64,000 bases of DNA from Jeongeupia sp. HS-3 (lineage in GTDB: Bacteria; Pseudomonadota; Gammaproteobacteria; Burkholderiales; Chitinibacteraceae). The stretch lies in NCBI RefSeq assembly GCF_015140455.1, contig NZ_AP024094.1, forward strand, positions 1,922,001 through 1,986,000, in the 5' to 3' direction. The translations under genes were made by a program, and so were the position numbers. Under the pieces are notes generated by a model that saw nothing but the letters and a program-made list of their open reading frames with translations, did no database searches and was not told where the DNA came from. Of this stretch, positions 1-8,852 are shown piece by piece (the stretch's first letter is position 1; each line of letters begins with the position of its first letter).

Positions 1-589
1 CGCGAATCGGGCCAACGCCCTCGGGCGTACCGGTGTAAATCAGGTCACCTGCTTGCAGGGTAAAGCGGCTGGAAATCCATGCGATCAACGTGGCCACATC
101 AAAGGCCATATCGCGCGTTTCGGCATGCTGGCGACGCTCGCCGTTGATGTAAAAATCGAAACTAGTTTCACTAGGCGCCGGCAAGGCACTGGCGGGCACG
201 AAGCGGCTCAAGACCGCGGCACCGTCAAAGCCCTTGGCCAGCGTCCATGGCATGCCGGTCTTCTTGGCCTCGGCCTGGACATCGCGCGCGGTCAGATCCA
301 GACCCAGCGCATACGCGGCAACGTGCGTCAGCGCATCGGCAACCTGAATATCCTTGCCGCCCTCACCGATCAGCACCACCAGCTCGGCCTCGTGATGAAC
401 ATCCTTCGACCACGACGGAAGCCGGATCGGCGCGCCTTCGAGCAGCAAAGCCGAAGTTGGCTTGATGAACACCACCGGCTCGGCCAAGATCTGGCTGCCC
501 ATTTCCTTGGCGTGCGCGACGTAATTACGCGCCACGCAGAAAATATTCCCGACCCGATATGGCTCACCTGCAACTTCAATCGTTGTCAT
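1..589 (-). CDS. Fumarylacetoacetate hydrolase (FAH) family protein, 3' part off the window
   Basis: About 196 residues are visible, starting MTTIEVAGEPYRVGNIFCVA; the C-terminus lies beyond base 1. The FAH fold is shown by the VARNYVAHAKEMG opening, the acidic metal-binding stretch HHEAELVVLIGEGG, the YALGLDLTARD segment and IYTGTPEGVGP near the edge. FAH-family enzymes of this short type (YcgM-like) cleave or decarboxylate 2-oxo-acid substrates such as acylpyruvates in aromatic catabolism, using Mg or Mn. Which substrate is used cannot be read here. The start at 589 is the only in-frame ATG before a stop. It was read directly from the minus strand because the frame runs off the edge. Confidence 0.88.
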   Translation of the reverse strand, partial: MTTIEVAGEPYRVGNIFCVARNYVAHAKEMGSQILAEPVVFIKPTSALLLEGAPIRLPSWSKDVHHEAELVVLIGEGGKDIQVADALTHVAAYALGLDLTARDVQAEAKKTGMPWTLAKGFDGAAVLSRFVPASALPAPSETSFDFYINGERRQHAETRDMAFDVATLIAWISSRFTLQAGDLIYTGTPEGVGPIR

Positions 590-644
590 CTATGCATGCT
601 CCAGCAACAAGGTTTCATGACGATACGCGATTGACGGACATGAA

Positions 645-668
645 AAAAGCGGGCCGAAGCCCGCTTTT
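645..668 (-). terminator. Rho-independent terminator
   Basis: A perfect 10-bp stem AAAAGCGGGC/GCCCGCTTTT with a four-base loop. On the minus strand it is followed by a T-run, and it lies 18 bases after the stop of the small exported-protein gene. It separates that gene from the FAH gene. Confidence 0.85.
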
Positions 669-685
669 CACGAAAGCTGCGCCGA

Positions 686-922
686 TTACTTCGGGCCGGC
701 TTCCTTGCGCTCTTTTGCGATGCTCTTGGTTTCAGCAGCGCCCGAAGCAGCAGCCGAAGCCTTCTTCTTAGCCTTCTTAGCCTTCTTGACGTTGTTGGTT
801 GCCGGAGCCTTGCCAGCTTCAACAGCTTGCTCTTGGCCCGATTGGCCTTCAGCAGCAGCAAATGCACCGATCGAAGCAAATGCGAACATAGCGGTCAGCA
901 GGGTAGCGAGGGTCTTTTTCAT
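686..922 (-). CDS. Small exported Lys/Ala-rich protein
   Basis: 78 residues. The start at 922 is chosen because GGAG sits six bases before this ATG; an in-frame ATG five codons upstream lacks such a site. The N-terminus MKKTLATLLTAMFAFASIGA is a clear Sec signal peptide, with cleavage probably after AFA near residue 19. The mature part is only about 60 residues, with an acidic/Gln stretch and then a very basic run (KKAKKAKKKASAAASG). No family is recognised. Such small basic periplasmic proteins are common in Neisseriales and Burkholderiales and mostly uncharacterised. It is monocistronic, with its own terminator and a 202-base upstream gap. A -10-like TAGAAT lies about 40 bases upstream on the minus strand, without a convincing -35. 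Confidence 0.7.
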   Translation of the reverse strand: MKKTLATLLTAMFAFASIGAFAAAEGQSGQEQAVEAGKAPATNNVKKAKKAKKKASAAASGAAETKSIAKERKEAGPK

Positions 923-1124
923 GGTTTTCTCCAACAAAGAATGTTATTTAGAGCGGTAAATTCTATCCAAACAAAGCGATCGCCGTGCTTGGGGGCCAAC
1001 TAATAAGCTTGCGTAAGGCCTGTAGCGGCAAGGTTATGTCAGGCGCAATCAAAAATAAAGCAGGTTGCCCCGGGCTGTATCAATTTGGCCGCATTCAAGC
1101 ACGCGCATATTTGGCGACAGGCAA

Positions 1125-2045
1125 CTAGGCGACCCACATGGCCAAGGTCACGCCGAGTACCAGCACCAACCACAGCAAAATTGAGCGCCAGATCAAACCC
1201 ACCGCACTGGCAAGGTAATCCGGACTAACCGCATCGCCCAAGCCCAGCTCGGGGCGGAACTTGACCGTGTGATCCATATGCAGCGCATCGCCCAAACGAA
1301 TTCCGATTGCACCCGCACCGGAAGCCAGCAGAATACCCTGGGCACGATCCACCCAAGCGCGGGCTTGCGAGCGCCAGCAATAGACCGCATCTTCAAAATC
1401 ACCCATCACCGCAAAACCGGCGGCGGTCACCCGCACCGGCAAGTAATCGAGCCAGGCCAGAACGGTTTCGGCACAGCGACCAAAGGGATCATCACGACCG
1501 CCCCATTTTGTCGCCAACAAGCTGGCAGCCCGGTACAGCAAAGCCCCCGCAGGGCCAACCAGCCAGGCGAGCACGGCAAACCAGAATACCGGCGCAAAAA
1601 CGTAACGATACGAATCGATCAGCCCCTGCTCAATGGCCAGGCGCGAAATTTCGTCCGGGGTCATTTCCGAAGTGTGCTGACCGGTCCAGTCGGCCAGCAT
1701 GGATCTGGCCGTCGCCAGATCATCAGCCTGCAAGGCCTTGGATACCGCAGTAAAGGCGTGACTGAACTGGCGAAACCCCATGGTGAGGTAGAGAACCAGC
1801 ACGGTAAAAATCAGCCCGAATACGGGATTGGCACGTGCGAGCAGCAAGTACGCCGCCACCACGATCAGCAGCACCGGCAGAACGGCCACACCCCAGGCGT
1901 AGACCCCATTGCGGACTTCGCCGGCATTGAGGCCGCGCTCGAGCCGGTTGGCAAAGCGGATAAACGCCAGATAGAGCGGATTGCGGCTACTGATCGGGCG
2001 CAGCTGCTCCAGCGCAAGGGCAAGAATCAAGGATAGAATGGTCAT
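1125..2045 (-). CDS. CobD/CbiB-like integral membrane protein
   Basis: 306 residues, with several membrane segments near the N-terminus (MTILSLILALALEQLRP), around residues 50-85, around 150-175 and at the C-terminus. The layout and the motif pair GFAVMGDFEDAVYCWRSQA and GAGAIGIRLGD match the CobD/CbiB/AmpE-like family often found singly in betaproteobacteria. True CobD makes adenosylcobinamide phosphate, but no cobalamin genes lie nearby, so the actual role is uncertain. It is transcribed away from sodB with a 148-base gap between the two starts. Confidence 0.75.
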   Translation of the reverse strand: MTILSLILALALEQLRPISSRNPLYLAFIRFANRLERGLNAGEVRNGVYAWGVAVLPVLLIVVAAYLLLARANPVFGLIFTVLVLYLTMGFRQFSHAFTAVSKALQADDLATARSMLADWTGQHTSEMTPDEISRLAIEQGLIDSYRYVFAPVFWFAVLAWLVGPAGALLYRAASLLATKWGGRDDPFGRCAETVLAWLDYLPVRVTAAGFAVMGDFEDAVYCWRSQARAWVDRAQGILLASGAGAIGIRLGDALHMDHTVKFRPELGLGDAVSPDYLASAVGLIWRSILLWLVLVLGVTLAMWVA

Positions 2046-2193
2046 GGCTCTAGCTTAGGTCGTGACGGGCTTCAATACACCCGGTGCAAGATACCACAGG
2101 CCTCGCGCGCGCCCCAAGGCGGGCGCCTGGCTTGAAACGCCTTCAGCCGACCCCATATCGACCTGCGCACCACCCCAATTTGGAGAGAACACG

Positions 2194-2787
2194 ATGGAAC
2201 ACAAACTGCCGGAACTGCCTTACGCTCAGGATGCACTCGCACCGTATATGTCGGCTGAAACGCTGTCGTATCACTATGGCAAGCACCATCAGACCTACAT
2301 CACCAACCTGAACAACCTGATCAAGGGCACCGAAAACGAGAGCAAGTCGCTGGAAGAGATCGTGAAAACGGCTCCGGCAGGCGGCCTGTACAACAACGCA
2401 GCCCAGACGTGGAACCATACTTTCTTCTGGTTCGGCTTCAAGCCCAACGCCAGCGGCGCCGACCGTGCTCCTGCCGGCGCACTTGCCGACGCGATCAACG
2501 CCAAGTGGGCGTCGTTCGACGAGTTCAAGAAAGCCTTCAACACCTCGGCCGCCGGCAACTTCGGTTCGGGCTGGACCTGGCTGGTGAAGAAAGCCGACGG
2601 TAGCCTCGACATCGTCAACACCGGTGCCGCCGGCACCCCGCTGACCACCGCCGATACCGCGCTGCTGACCTGTGACGTCTGGGAACACGCCTACTACATC
2701 GACTACCGCAACAGCCGCCCGAACTACCTTGAGGCATTCTGGAAGCTGGTCGATTGGGATGTGGTTGCGCAACGCCTCGCCGCGTAA
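2194..2787 (+). CDS. sodB: Superoxide dismutase, Fe type
   Basis: 197 residues, the normal SodB length. It converts superoxide to hydrogen peroxide and oxygen in the cytoplasm. The start at 2194 follows GGAGAG at the right spacing and gives the family N-terminus [17 protein letters not shown]. Metal ligands are visible: His in YHYGKHH, His in [10 protein letters not shown], and the Asp/His pair in [24 protein letters not shown] is also typical. Fe rather than Mn is inferred from the [10 protein letters not shown] and FGSGW context. Monocistronic, followed by a strong terminator. Confidence 0.96.
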   Translation: MEHKLPELPYAQDALAPYMSAETLSYHYGKHHQTYITNLNNLIKGTENESKSLEEIVKTAPAGGLYNNAAQTWNHTFFWFGFKPNASGADRAPAGALADAINAKWASFDEFKKAFNTSAAGNFGSGWTWLVKKADGSLDIVNTGAAGTPLTTADTALLTCDVWEHAYYIDYRNSRPNYLEAFWKLVDWDVVAQRLAA

Positions 2788-2841
2788 GCTTCGCAAGCGA
2801 CAACAGCTCCGACCCCGGCAATCCGCCCGGAGTCTGAAAAG

Positions 2842-2870
2842 AAAAGGACGGCAATCGCCGTCCTTTTTTT
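2842..2870 (+). terminator. Rho-independent terminator of sodB
   Basis: Stem GGACGGC/GCCGTCC with loop AATC, extended by A/T pairing and followed by seven T. It lies 54 bases after the sodB stop. Confidence 0.93.
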
Positions 2871-3067
2871 GTGTCCGTCCCGCAACGGAACACCAAATCC
2901 AACGCCGCTCGGCAGGTCGATTCAACCCTTCATTCCCCCCGGGCAATGGTATTGGGCGAATACGCCAAATAATCAGCCGTCGCGCAGCACAACTGCGCGC
3001 ACCCGCAGCTTATTACAAGTGTCGTAATAGTTCGCAAAGAGCTGGTTTTCTCATATTTTTCAATGAG
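2871..3067. other. Intergenic region without a recognised gene
   Basis: Part of the 440-base gap between sodB and the chitinase gene. After the sodB terminator I see no supported coding frame. The last 60 bases are clearly A/T-richer than the surroundings (around TTATTACAAGTG), as expected upstream of a regulated promoter. An operator for chitin control could lie here, but no convincing palindrome was found. Confidence 0.5.
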
Positions 3068-3095
3068 TTGACTTCCGCAATTCGTCGGTCATAAT
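3068..3095 (+). promoter_or_regulatory. Sigma-70-type promoter of the chitinase gene
   Basis: TTGACT at 3068-3073 and CATAAT at 3090-3095, spaced by 16 bases. This leaves a leader of about 125 bases before the chitinase ATG. Confidence 0.65.
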
Positions 3096-3227
3096 CCGTC
3101 GGCATTCCGAAAACATGACAAGCCGGAATGTGCGCCACGCAGGCAAATTTGCGTGGCTACGCTGCCCTGACTGGTATTCAAAGCCGGGCAGGCATCTCGA
3201 CGATTCAAAGGATGGAGAGACACCCGA

Positions 3228-5231
3228 ATGTCGCAACACAATCGTTTCGCCCTGGCCGTGCTCCCGGCTGCGCTGTTCGCCGCGCAAGCCTACGCCGCCG
3301 CTCCGGCCTGGCAGGAAGGCCAGACCTACACCGTCGGCACCCAAGTGTCGTACAGCGGTAACGACTACCAGGCGCTGGTCACGCACACCGCCTACGTCGG
3401 CGCCAACTGGAACCCGGCTTCGAGCCCGACGCTGTGGAAGCTCGCCAGCACCGGTACGCCGAGCCCGGCACCTACGCCTGCGCCGACACCCACGCCAACC
3501 GCAACGCCGACTCCAGCGCCGACGGCCACCCCGACCCCTGCACCGACCCCGAGCGGCTGCACCGCGTGGTCGAACACCGCCGTCTACACGGCCGGCCAGT
3601 GCGTGAGCCATAACGGCGCGACCTATAAGGCCAAGTGGTGGACGCAGAACAACGTGCCGGGTACCGAGCAGTACGGTCCGTGGGAGCTGCAGGGTAACGT
3701 GACCCCGACCCCGACCCCGACTCCGACTCCGACTCCGACTCCGACTCCGACTCCGACTCCGACTCCAACGCCGACTCCGACTCCGACTCCGACTCCGACG
3801 CCGACTCCGACGCCGACTCCGACTCCGACGCCGACTCCGACGCCGACTCCGACTCCAACGCCGACCCCAACGCCGACCCCAACGCCGACCCCAACGCCAA
3901 CGCCGATCACCGGTGCTCAGGCCGGTTCGTACTTCGCGCAGTGGGGCATCTACGGCCGCAACTACCAAGTCAAGGACATCGAAACCAGCGGTGCAGCGGC
4001 CAAGCTCACCTTCATCAACTACGCCTTCGGCAACCTGTACCAGAAGAACGGCGGTTACGAGTGCGGCATCATCAACAAGCTCGAACCGGGCGCGACCAAT
4101 CCGGACGCTGCCGATGCTGGCACCGGCGGCGATGCCTGGGCCGACTACCAGAAGGGCTTCGCGGGCGACGCCTGGGGCTGGCCGGCATGGGACGATCCTC
4201 GCAATGGCAAGTCCGGTCCGCTCAAGGGCAACTTCAACCAGCTCAAGCAGCTGAAGGCCAAGTTCCCGGATCTGAAGGTCTTCATTTCGCTCGGCGGCTG
4301 GACGTGGTCGAAGTGGTTCTCGGCGGCAGCCAGCACCGACGCACTGCGCAAGCAACTGGTCAGCTCGTGCATCGACGTGTACATCAAGGGCAATCTGCCG
4401 TTCGATGCGGGCTCCAACGCCGGCGGTCCGGGCGTGGGTGCAGGCGTGTTCGACGGCATCGACATCGACTGGGAATTCCCGGGCGTGATCGGCCAGCCGT
4501 ACAACACCGTCAGCCCGGCTGACAAGCAGAACTTCACCTTGCTGCTCAAGGAGTTCCGCACCCAGCTCGACGCGATCGGCGCTGCCAACAGCAAGCGCTA
4601 CGCCCTCACCGTCGCCATCGGCGCCGGCAAGGACAAGATCGACATGACCGAACCGGCCGAGTACACCAAGCACCTCGACTGGGTGAACGTCATGAACTAC
4701 GACTACAACGGCGGCTGGGCGGCACAAGGCCCAACCGACTTCCAGGCGCACCTGTACAAGGACATCAACAATCCGAACTACATCGACTCGAAGACCGGTC
4801 AGCGCAGCCTGGTGTCGTACTACAACACCGACGAAGCAATCCAGCTGCTGATCGCCAAGGGCGCGCCACGCAGCAAGCTGCTGGTCGGCGTACCGTACTA
4901 CGGTCGCGGCTGGACTGGTGTGAAGGCCGGCCCAAGCGGTAATGGTCTGTATCAAGCTGCAACGGCCGCTGCCAAGGGCACGTACGAAGCCGGCATCGAG
5001 GACTACAAGATCCTGAAGAACGCCGCCGGTACCGTGCATTACCACCCGGTCACCAAGCAATCGTTCAAGTACGACGGCAACAACTGGTGGAGCTACGATA
5101 CCCCGACCGACATCCAGACCAAGGTCGATTACATCAAGGCTAACCAACTGGGTGGCGCGTTCAGCTGGTCGCTGGACGGCGATACCGCCGACGCCGAACT
5201 GACCAAGGCGATGGCCAAGGTTCGCGAGTAA
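3228..5231 (+). CDS. Secreted GH18 chitinase with two chitin-binding modules
   Basis: 667 residues. It hydrolyses chitin outside the cell. Order of parts: Sec signal peptide (1-23, ending AQAYA); a CBM5/12 module (about 25-72, [21 protein letters not shown]); a short Thr/Pro/Ala linker; a second CBM5/12 (about 106-157, [20 protein letters not shown]); a 68-residue pure Thr-Pro linker (159-226); and a GH18 domain (about 230-667). The GH18 signature DGIDIDWE is at 409-416, making Glu416 the acid catalyst. [18 protein letters not shown] and [10 protein letters not shown] are further GH18 motifs. The start has GGAGAG upstream. The gene is monocistronic, with its own promoter and two terminators. 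It lies immediately before the secretion operon, its likely export route. Confidence 0.96.
   Translation: MSQHNRFALAVLPAALFAAQAYAAAPAWQEGQTYTVGTQVSYSGNDYQALVTHTAYVGANWNPASSPTLWKLASTGTPSPAPTPAPTPTPTATPTPAPTATPTPAPTPSGCTAWSNTAVYTAGQCVSHNGATYKAKWWTQNNVPGTEQYGPWELQGNVTPTPTPTPTPTPTPTPTPTPTPTPTPTPTPTPTPTPTPTPTPTPTPTPTPTPTPTPTPTPTPTPTPTPITGAQAGSYFAQWGIYGRNYQVKDIETSGAAAKLTFINYAFGNLYQKNGGYECGIINKLEPGATNPDAADAGTGGDAWADYQKGFAGDAWGWPAWDDPRNGKSGPLKGNFNQLKQLKAKFPDLKVFISLGGWTWSKWFSAAASTDALRKQLVSSCIDVYIKGNLPFDAGSNAGGPGVGAGVFDGIDIDWEFPGVIGQPYNTVSPADKQNFTLLLKEFRTQLDAIGAANSKRYALTVAIGAGKDKIDMTEPAEYTKHLDWVNVMNYDYNGGWAAQGPTDFQAHLYKDINNPNYIDSKTGQRSLVSYYNTDEAIQLLIAKGAPRSKLLVGVPYYGRGWTGVKAGPSGNGLYQAATAAAKGTYEAGIEDYKILKNAAGTVHYHPVTKQSFKYDGNNWWSYDTPTDIQTKVDYIKANQLGGAFSWSLDGDTADAELTKAMAKVRE
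3702..3905 (+). repeat. Hexanucleotide repeat coding for (Thr-Pro)34
   Basis: 34 in-frame copies of a hexamer of the form ACNCCN (mostly ACTCCG, with ACCCCG, ACGCCG and ACTCCA variants) within the chitinase gene. Each unit encodes Thr-Pro. The array forms the linker between the second chitin-binding module and the catalytic domain. A shorter, less regular Thr/Pro/Ala tract lies at about 3462-3552. The units differ at third positions, so the array is not a recent pure expansion throughout, although 3718-3768 is nearly uniform. Confidence 0.95.
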
Positions 5232-5268
5232 TCAGCAAGTAAGTAGCTCGGCAATTTTGAGCTTCTTG

Positions 5269-5294
5269 GCCCCCGGGAAACCGGGGGCTTTTTC
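5269..5294 (+). terminator. Rho-independent terminator of the chitinase gene
   Basis: Stem GCCCCCGG/CCGGGGGC with a GAAA loop followed by five T. It starts 38 bases after the chitinase stop. Confidence 0.93.
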
Positions 5295-5316
5295 TTGCCG
5301 CACTGCAAGAGGCCAT

Positions 5317-5337
5317 CCGACCTGAGGTCGGTTTTTT
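5317..5337 (+). terminator. Second terminator downstream of the chitinase gene
   Basis: Stem CCGACC/GGTCGG with loop TGA followed by six T. It backs up the first terminator and insulates the secretion operon from chitinase transcription. Confidence 0.8.
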
Positions 5338-5410
5338 CTGCCATGCGGAATATGCTGCAAAGCCGCATGCTGATTGGTTTAGCGCATTTGCCGATACTGG
5401 GTTGAAAGGC

Positions 5411-5440
5411 TTGCCGGGCCAGACCCGGGCCGGTTAGGAT
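5411..5440 (+). promoter_or_regulatory. Possible promoter of the secretion operon
   Basis: TTGCCG at 5411 and TAGGAT at 5435, spaced by 18 bases. Both boxes are imperfect. It is proposed because it is the best match between the double terminator and gspG. Confidence 0.3.
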
Positions 5441-5547
5441 GACATGCAAGGAAGGAAGACAACTATTCACGCTCACAACAATGACCGGGCCCCGCGCCAC
5501 TGTCCGCGTGAATACCGATACCAATTAGAAAAGATCGAGACGCTCCG

Positions 5548-5997
5548 ATGAAGCAGCCTGGCCGCCCCACCCGCCCATGGTCCCGCCATCCGCAACAGAC
5601 TGGCTTTACCCTGCTGGAACTGCTGGTCGTGATCCTGATCATCGCCCTTTTGGCCGGCTATGTTGGCCCCAAGCTGTTCGGCAAGGTCGGTGAAGCCAAG
5701 GCCAAGACCGCTGCCGGACAGATGAAATCGCTGTCGGATGCGCTCAACAACTATCGCCTCGATCTGGGCAATTACCCAACGACCGAACAAGGTCTCGCGG
5801 TACTGAATGCCAAGCCCGCCGATACCGGCAACCGTTGGCAAGGTCCTTACCTGATGAAGGATGTGCCCAACGATCCGTGGGATCGCCCTTACGTTTATCG
5901 CCGCCCCGGCGAAAACGGCAAGGACTTCGACCTGTTGACCTTCGGCGCCGATGGCAAGCCGGGTGGCAGCGGCGAAGACACCGACATCAGTTACTGA
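5548..5997 (+). CDS. gspG: Major pseudopilin GspG of a type II secretion-like system
   Basis: 149 residues. It has a 19-residue basic leader ending QQTG, then FTLLELLVVILIIALLAG; cleavage is after Gly19, and the conserved Glu5 of the mature protein is residue 24. The C-terminal part has the GspG pattern: NNYRLDLGNYPTTEQGL, the loop around WQGPYL, then DPWDRPYVYRRPGENG, and a GADGKPGGSGEDTDI calcium-site-like ending. GspG polymerises into the periplasmic pseudopilus that pushes folded substrates through the secretin. It is the first gene of an operon of about 11 genes and lies 24 bases before gspF. Confidence 0.94.
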   Translation: MKQPGRPTRPWSRHPQQTGFTLLELLVVILIIALLAGYVGPKLFGKVGEAKAKTAAGQMKSLSDALNNYRLDLGNYPTTEQGLAVLNAKPADTGNRWQGPYLMKDVPNDPWDRPYVYRRPGENGKDFDLLTFGADGKPGGSGEDTDISY

Positions 5998-6021
5998 TCC
6001 GCATCGATCCGGTCCTTTCCC

Positions 6022-7194
6022 ATGCGCTACAAAGTCAAAGCGCTGGCGGCCGGTCGCCTCTCCGAACTCGAGCTCGACGCGGCCAATGAAGCCGAGCTCA
6101 GAAGTCGGTTGGCGGCGCAGGGCGCGCAGCTTGTCAGTTTCGAGGCACAACGGCAGTTGTCGTTTCGCAAAAGCGAATTCGGCCTGTCGCTGTTTACCCA
6201 GGAACTGATCGCCCTGCTCGAAGCCGGCCTGACCCTGGTCGAAGCCGTCGAAACGCTGAAGGAAAAAAGCGCGCAGGACGGCAGCCGCGTGGTGCTGACG
6301 CGCATGGTCGAAACGCTGTACCAAGGGCTGCCGTTCTCGAAAGTGCTGTTGCAAATGCCCGAGCACTTTCCGCCGCTGTACGTCGCCACCGTCGGCTCGG
6401 CCGAAAAGACCGGCCACCTTTCCGAAGCACTCAAGCGTTACCACCACTACGACACCCGGCTTGCCGGGGTGAAAAAGAAAGTGATCGCGGCGCTGATCTA
6501 CCCGATGGTGATCCTGACCATCGGCGGCAGCATCATGCTGTTTCTGCTGTTTTATGTGATTCCGAAGTTCAGCCAGATTTACGCCTCGATGCGCAATATC
6601 CCCTTCGCCGCGCAAATCATGCTGTGGTGGGGTGATCTGGTGCATCAGCACGGCCATTGGTTGTTCGCCGGTATTGCCGCCACCATCGCCGGTATCGTGC
6701 TGATGCTGCGCACGCCGTCGGTGCAAACCGCGCTGATGGAAATCGTCTGGCGGCTGCCCCGTTTGAATGACTACCGCCGCTTGTTCGCGCTGACGCGGTT
6801 TTACCGCACCGTCGGCCTCTTGCTCGCCGGCGGCTTATCCGTGGTCGCGGCGATGGAGCTGGCGGCGCAGCTGTTGCCAACGCCGATGCGTCTGGCGCTG
6901 GGCCGCGCCATCGTCGATATCCGTGCCGGTCAGGGTTTGTCGGCCACACTGCCGCGCTATCAATTGACCACGCCGGTCTCCGAGCGATTGCTGCGCGTTG
7001 GCGAACAAAGCGGCGAGCTGGCGACGATGTGCGAGCGCTCGGCGCAGTTTTGCGACGAAGAGCTCGACCGTGGCATCGAGATGTTCACCAAGCTGTTCGA
7101 GCCCATCCTGATGCTGTTCATCGGCGTAATGATCGGCACCATCGTTTTTCTCTTGTACATGCCGATTTTCGAATTGGCCGGGAGCGCGCAGTAA
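6022..7194 (+). CDS. gspF: Inner-membrane platform protein GspF
   Basis: 390 residues, standard length. Two T2SSF domains (about 60-180 and 265-385) flank membrane segments near 155-180, 205-225 and 358-380. Family motifs include the FTQELIALLEAGLTLVEAVE stretch and the second-domain LTRFYRTVGLLLAGGLSV. It connects the cytoplasmic ATPase to the pseudopilins. The stop codon shares one base with the gspE start (TAATG), indicating translational coupling. Confidence 0.94.
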   Translation: MRYKVKALAAGRLSELELDAANEAELRSRLAAQGAQLVSFEAQRQLSFRKSEFGLSLFTQELIALLEAGLTLVEAVETLKEKSAQDGSRVVLTRMVETLYQGLPFSKVLLQMPEHFPPLYVATVGSAEKTGHLSEALKRYHHYDTRLAGVKKKVIAALIYPMVILTIGGSIMLFLLFYVIPKFSQIYASMRNIPFAAQIMLWWGDLVHQHGHWLFAGIAATIAGIVLMLRTPSVQTALMEIVWRLPRLNDYRRLFALTRFYRTVGLLLAGGLSVVAAMELAAQLLPTPMRLALGRAIVDIRAGQGLSATLPRYQLTTPVSERLLRVGEQSGELATMCERSAQFCDEELDRGIEMFTKLFEPILMLFIGVMIGTIVFLLYMPIFELAGSAQ

Positions 7195-8852
7195 TGTCTG
7201 CATTGACGCTCGACCTGATCCAGCACTTGCGCGCCAACCGTGGCGACACCCCGCTACCCTTGCTACTGCAGCAGACGCTCGGCGTTTCCGACGACGATTA
7301 CCGTTACACCGTCAGCACCTTCCTCGGCCTGCCGGCGCTGACGCGTGGCGACCTCGATGCGCTGTTTCCGCGCTACGACCTCCTGCCCTATGCCGATGCC
7401 GTCGGCCACCAGTGTGTGCTGGTCGAGGACACCGACGGCTACCTCTCGCTGGTATACGGCGATCCCTTTGACGCGGCGACGCGCAACTGGGCGCTGCAGC
7501 GGGTATCGGTCGGCTTTCGCAACGCGCTTGGTCATTACGACGATGTGGCGTCGTACCTGGAAAAGTACGAAACCAGCCACCGGGCGATGGATCAGCTCGG
7601 CGGCGGCGACGGCACCGAGGCCAACAACGACGGTGTGCCGGAAATCTCGCTGGCGACGATCGCGTCGGATACCAGCCCGGTGGTCAAGCTGGTCAACTCG
7701 ACGCTGTACGACGCGCTCAAATCCAAGGCGTCGGACATCCACCTTGAAAGCACCCCGAGCGGTCTGACGATCAAGTACCGTATCGACGGCGTGCTGCTGC
7801 ATATTGGCGGCGCCAGCGGTATCGAAACCGCCGAGCAGACCGTATCGCGGATCAAGGTGCTCGCCGATCTGGATATCGCCGAGCGGCGAATTCCGCAGGA
7901 TGGCCGCTTCAAGGTGATGATGAACGGCCGTGACATCGATTTTCGCGTCTCGATCATGCCGTCGATTTACGGCGAAGACGCGGTGCTGCGGGTGCTCGAC
8001 AAGCAGGGCGGCGGCGATTCGTTCAAGCAGTTGCGCCTGGACATCCTCGGCCACGAGGAGGTGACGATGGCGGCGATCCGTTCGCTCGCCAACGAACCCT
8101 ATGGCCTGCTACTGGTGACCGGACCGACCGGCTCGGGCAAGTCGACGACGCTGTATGCGACGCTGTCGGAGATCAATACCGGCGAAGAAAAGATCATCAC
8201 CATTGAAGACCCGGTCGAATACCAGTTGCCCGGCGTGTTGCAGATTCCGGTCAACGACAAAAAGGGCCTCTCGTTCGCGCGCGGCCTGCGCTCGATCCTG
8301 CGGCATGATCCGGACAAAATCCTCGTCGGCGAAATCCGTGACGGCGAAACCGCCAATATCGCCGTTCAGGCGGCGCTGACCGGTCACCTGGTGCTGACGT
8401 CGGTGCATGCCAACAATGCGTTCTCGGTGCTCGACCGCTTCATGCACATGGGCGTGGAATCGCACAGCTTTGTCGATGCGCTGATCGGTGTGGTCGCACA
8501 GCGATTGATCCGCAAGATCTGCCCGCACTGCATCACCGACGACAATCCGGACGACGAACTGCTGGCGGTGTCCGGGCTGAACCGCGATCAGGTCGCCGCC
8601 TGGCGCTTCCGCAAGGGCACGGGCTGCAAGGCCTGCCGCGACACCGGTTATCTCGGCCGCAAGGCTATCGCCGAGGTGCTGCGGCTGAACGATGACCTCA
8701 AGGTCGCCATCGTCAACCGCGCGCCACCCGGCGAAATGAAAACACTCGCCAGCCAGACCGGCTTTGCGTCGATGCGGCAAATGGCCATGCTGGCCGTGTC
8801 GCGCGGCGAAACCACCTTGCAGGAAATCAATCGTGTCACCTTTGTCGATTGA
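7194..8852 (+). CDS. gspE: Secretion ATPase GspE/PilB-type
   Basis: 552 residues. The N-terminal GspE_N-like region covers about 1-135 and the ATPase core follows. Walker A GPTGSGKS is at 310-317, the Walker B region ILVGEIRD at about 376-383, with Asp and His boxes between (IEDPVEYQLPG, LTSVHANNAFSVLDR). A tetracysteine zinc module is formed by CPHC (443-446) and CKAC (478-481). It powers pseudopilus assembly. The zinc module and overall shape are closest to GspE/MshE. The start ATG overlaps the gspF stop by one base. Confidence 0.94.
   Translation: MSALTLDLIQHLRANRGDTPLPLLLQQTLGVSDDDYRYTVSTFLGLPALTRGDLDALFPRYDLLPYADAVGHQCVLVEDTDGYLSLVYGDPFDAATRNWALQRVSVGFRNALGHYDDVASYLEKYETSHRAMDQLGGGDGTEANNDGVPEISLATIASDTSPVVKLVNSTLYDALKSKASDIHLESTPSGLTIKYRIDGVLLHIGGASGIETAEQTVSRIKVLADLDIAERRIPQDGRFKVMMNGRDIDFRVSIMPSIYGEDAVLRVLDKQGGGDSFKQLRLDILGHEEVTMAAIRSLANEPYGLLLVTGPTGSGKSTTLYATLSEINTGEEKIITIEDPVEYQLPGVLQIPVNDKKGLSFARGLRSILRHDPDKILVGEIRDGETANIAVQAALTGHLVLTSVHANNAFSVLDRFMHMGVESHSFVDALIGVVAQRLIRKICPHCITDDNPDDELLAVSGLNRDQVAAWRFRKGTGCKACRDTGYLGRKAIAEVLRLNDDLKVAIVNRAPPGEMKTLASQTGFASMRQMAMLAVSRGETTLQEINRVTFVD

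Larger units (their letters stand above)
5232..5547. other. Intergenic region between chitinase and secretion operon
   Basis: This 316-base gap holds two successive terminators (listed separately) and a stretch from about 5340 that must contain the promoter of the downstream operon. No coding frame is supported. A GC-rich inverted segment around GGCCAGACCCGGGCC (5417-5431) lies inside the proposed promoter spacer. Confidence 0.6.

Noticed and set aside
3702-3905. CRISPR-like array
   Set aside because: The repeats are contiguous 6-base coding units without spacers, and no cas genes are present.
3623-3910. Minus-strand (Val-Gly) repeat protein
   Set aside because: It is another antisense reading of the same hexamer array, with no promoter, ribosome site or stable protein features.
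3060-5147. 695-residue minus-strand open frame across the chitinase gene
   Set aside because: It is the antisense of the GC-rich chitinase gene. Its Arg/Ser-Arg repeat run is simply the reverse complement of the Thr-Pro hexamers, and no start site or family motif is present.
7029-7193. Upstream extension of gspE
   Set aside because: The extra 55 codons overlap gspF. ATG 7194 is coupled to the gspF stop and fits the family N-terminus.
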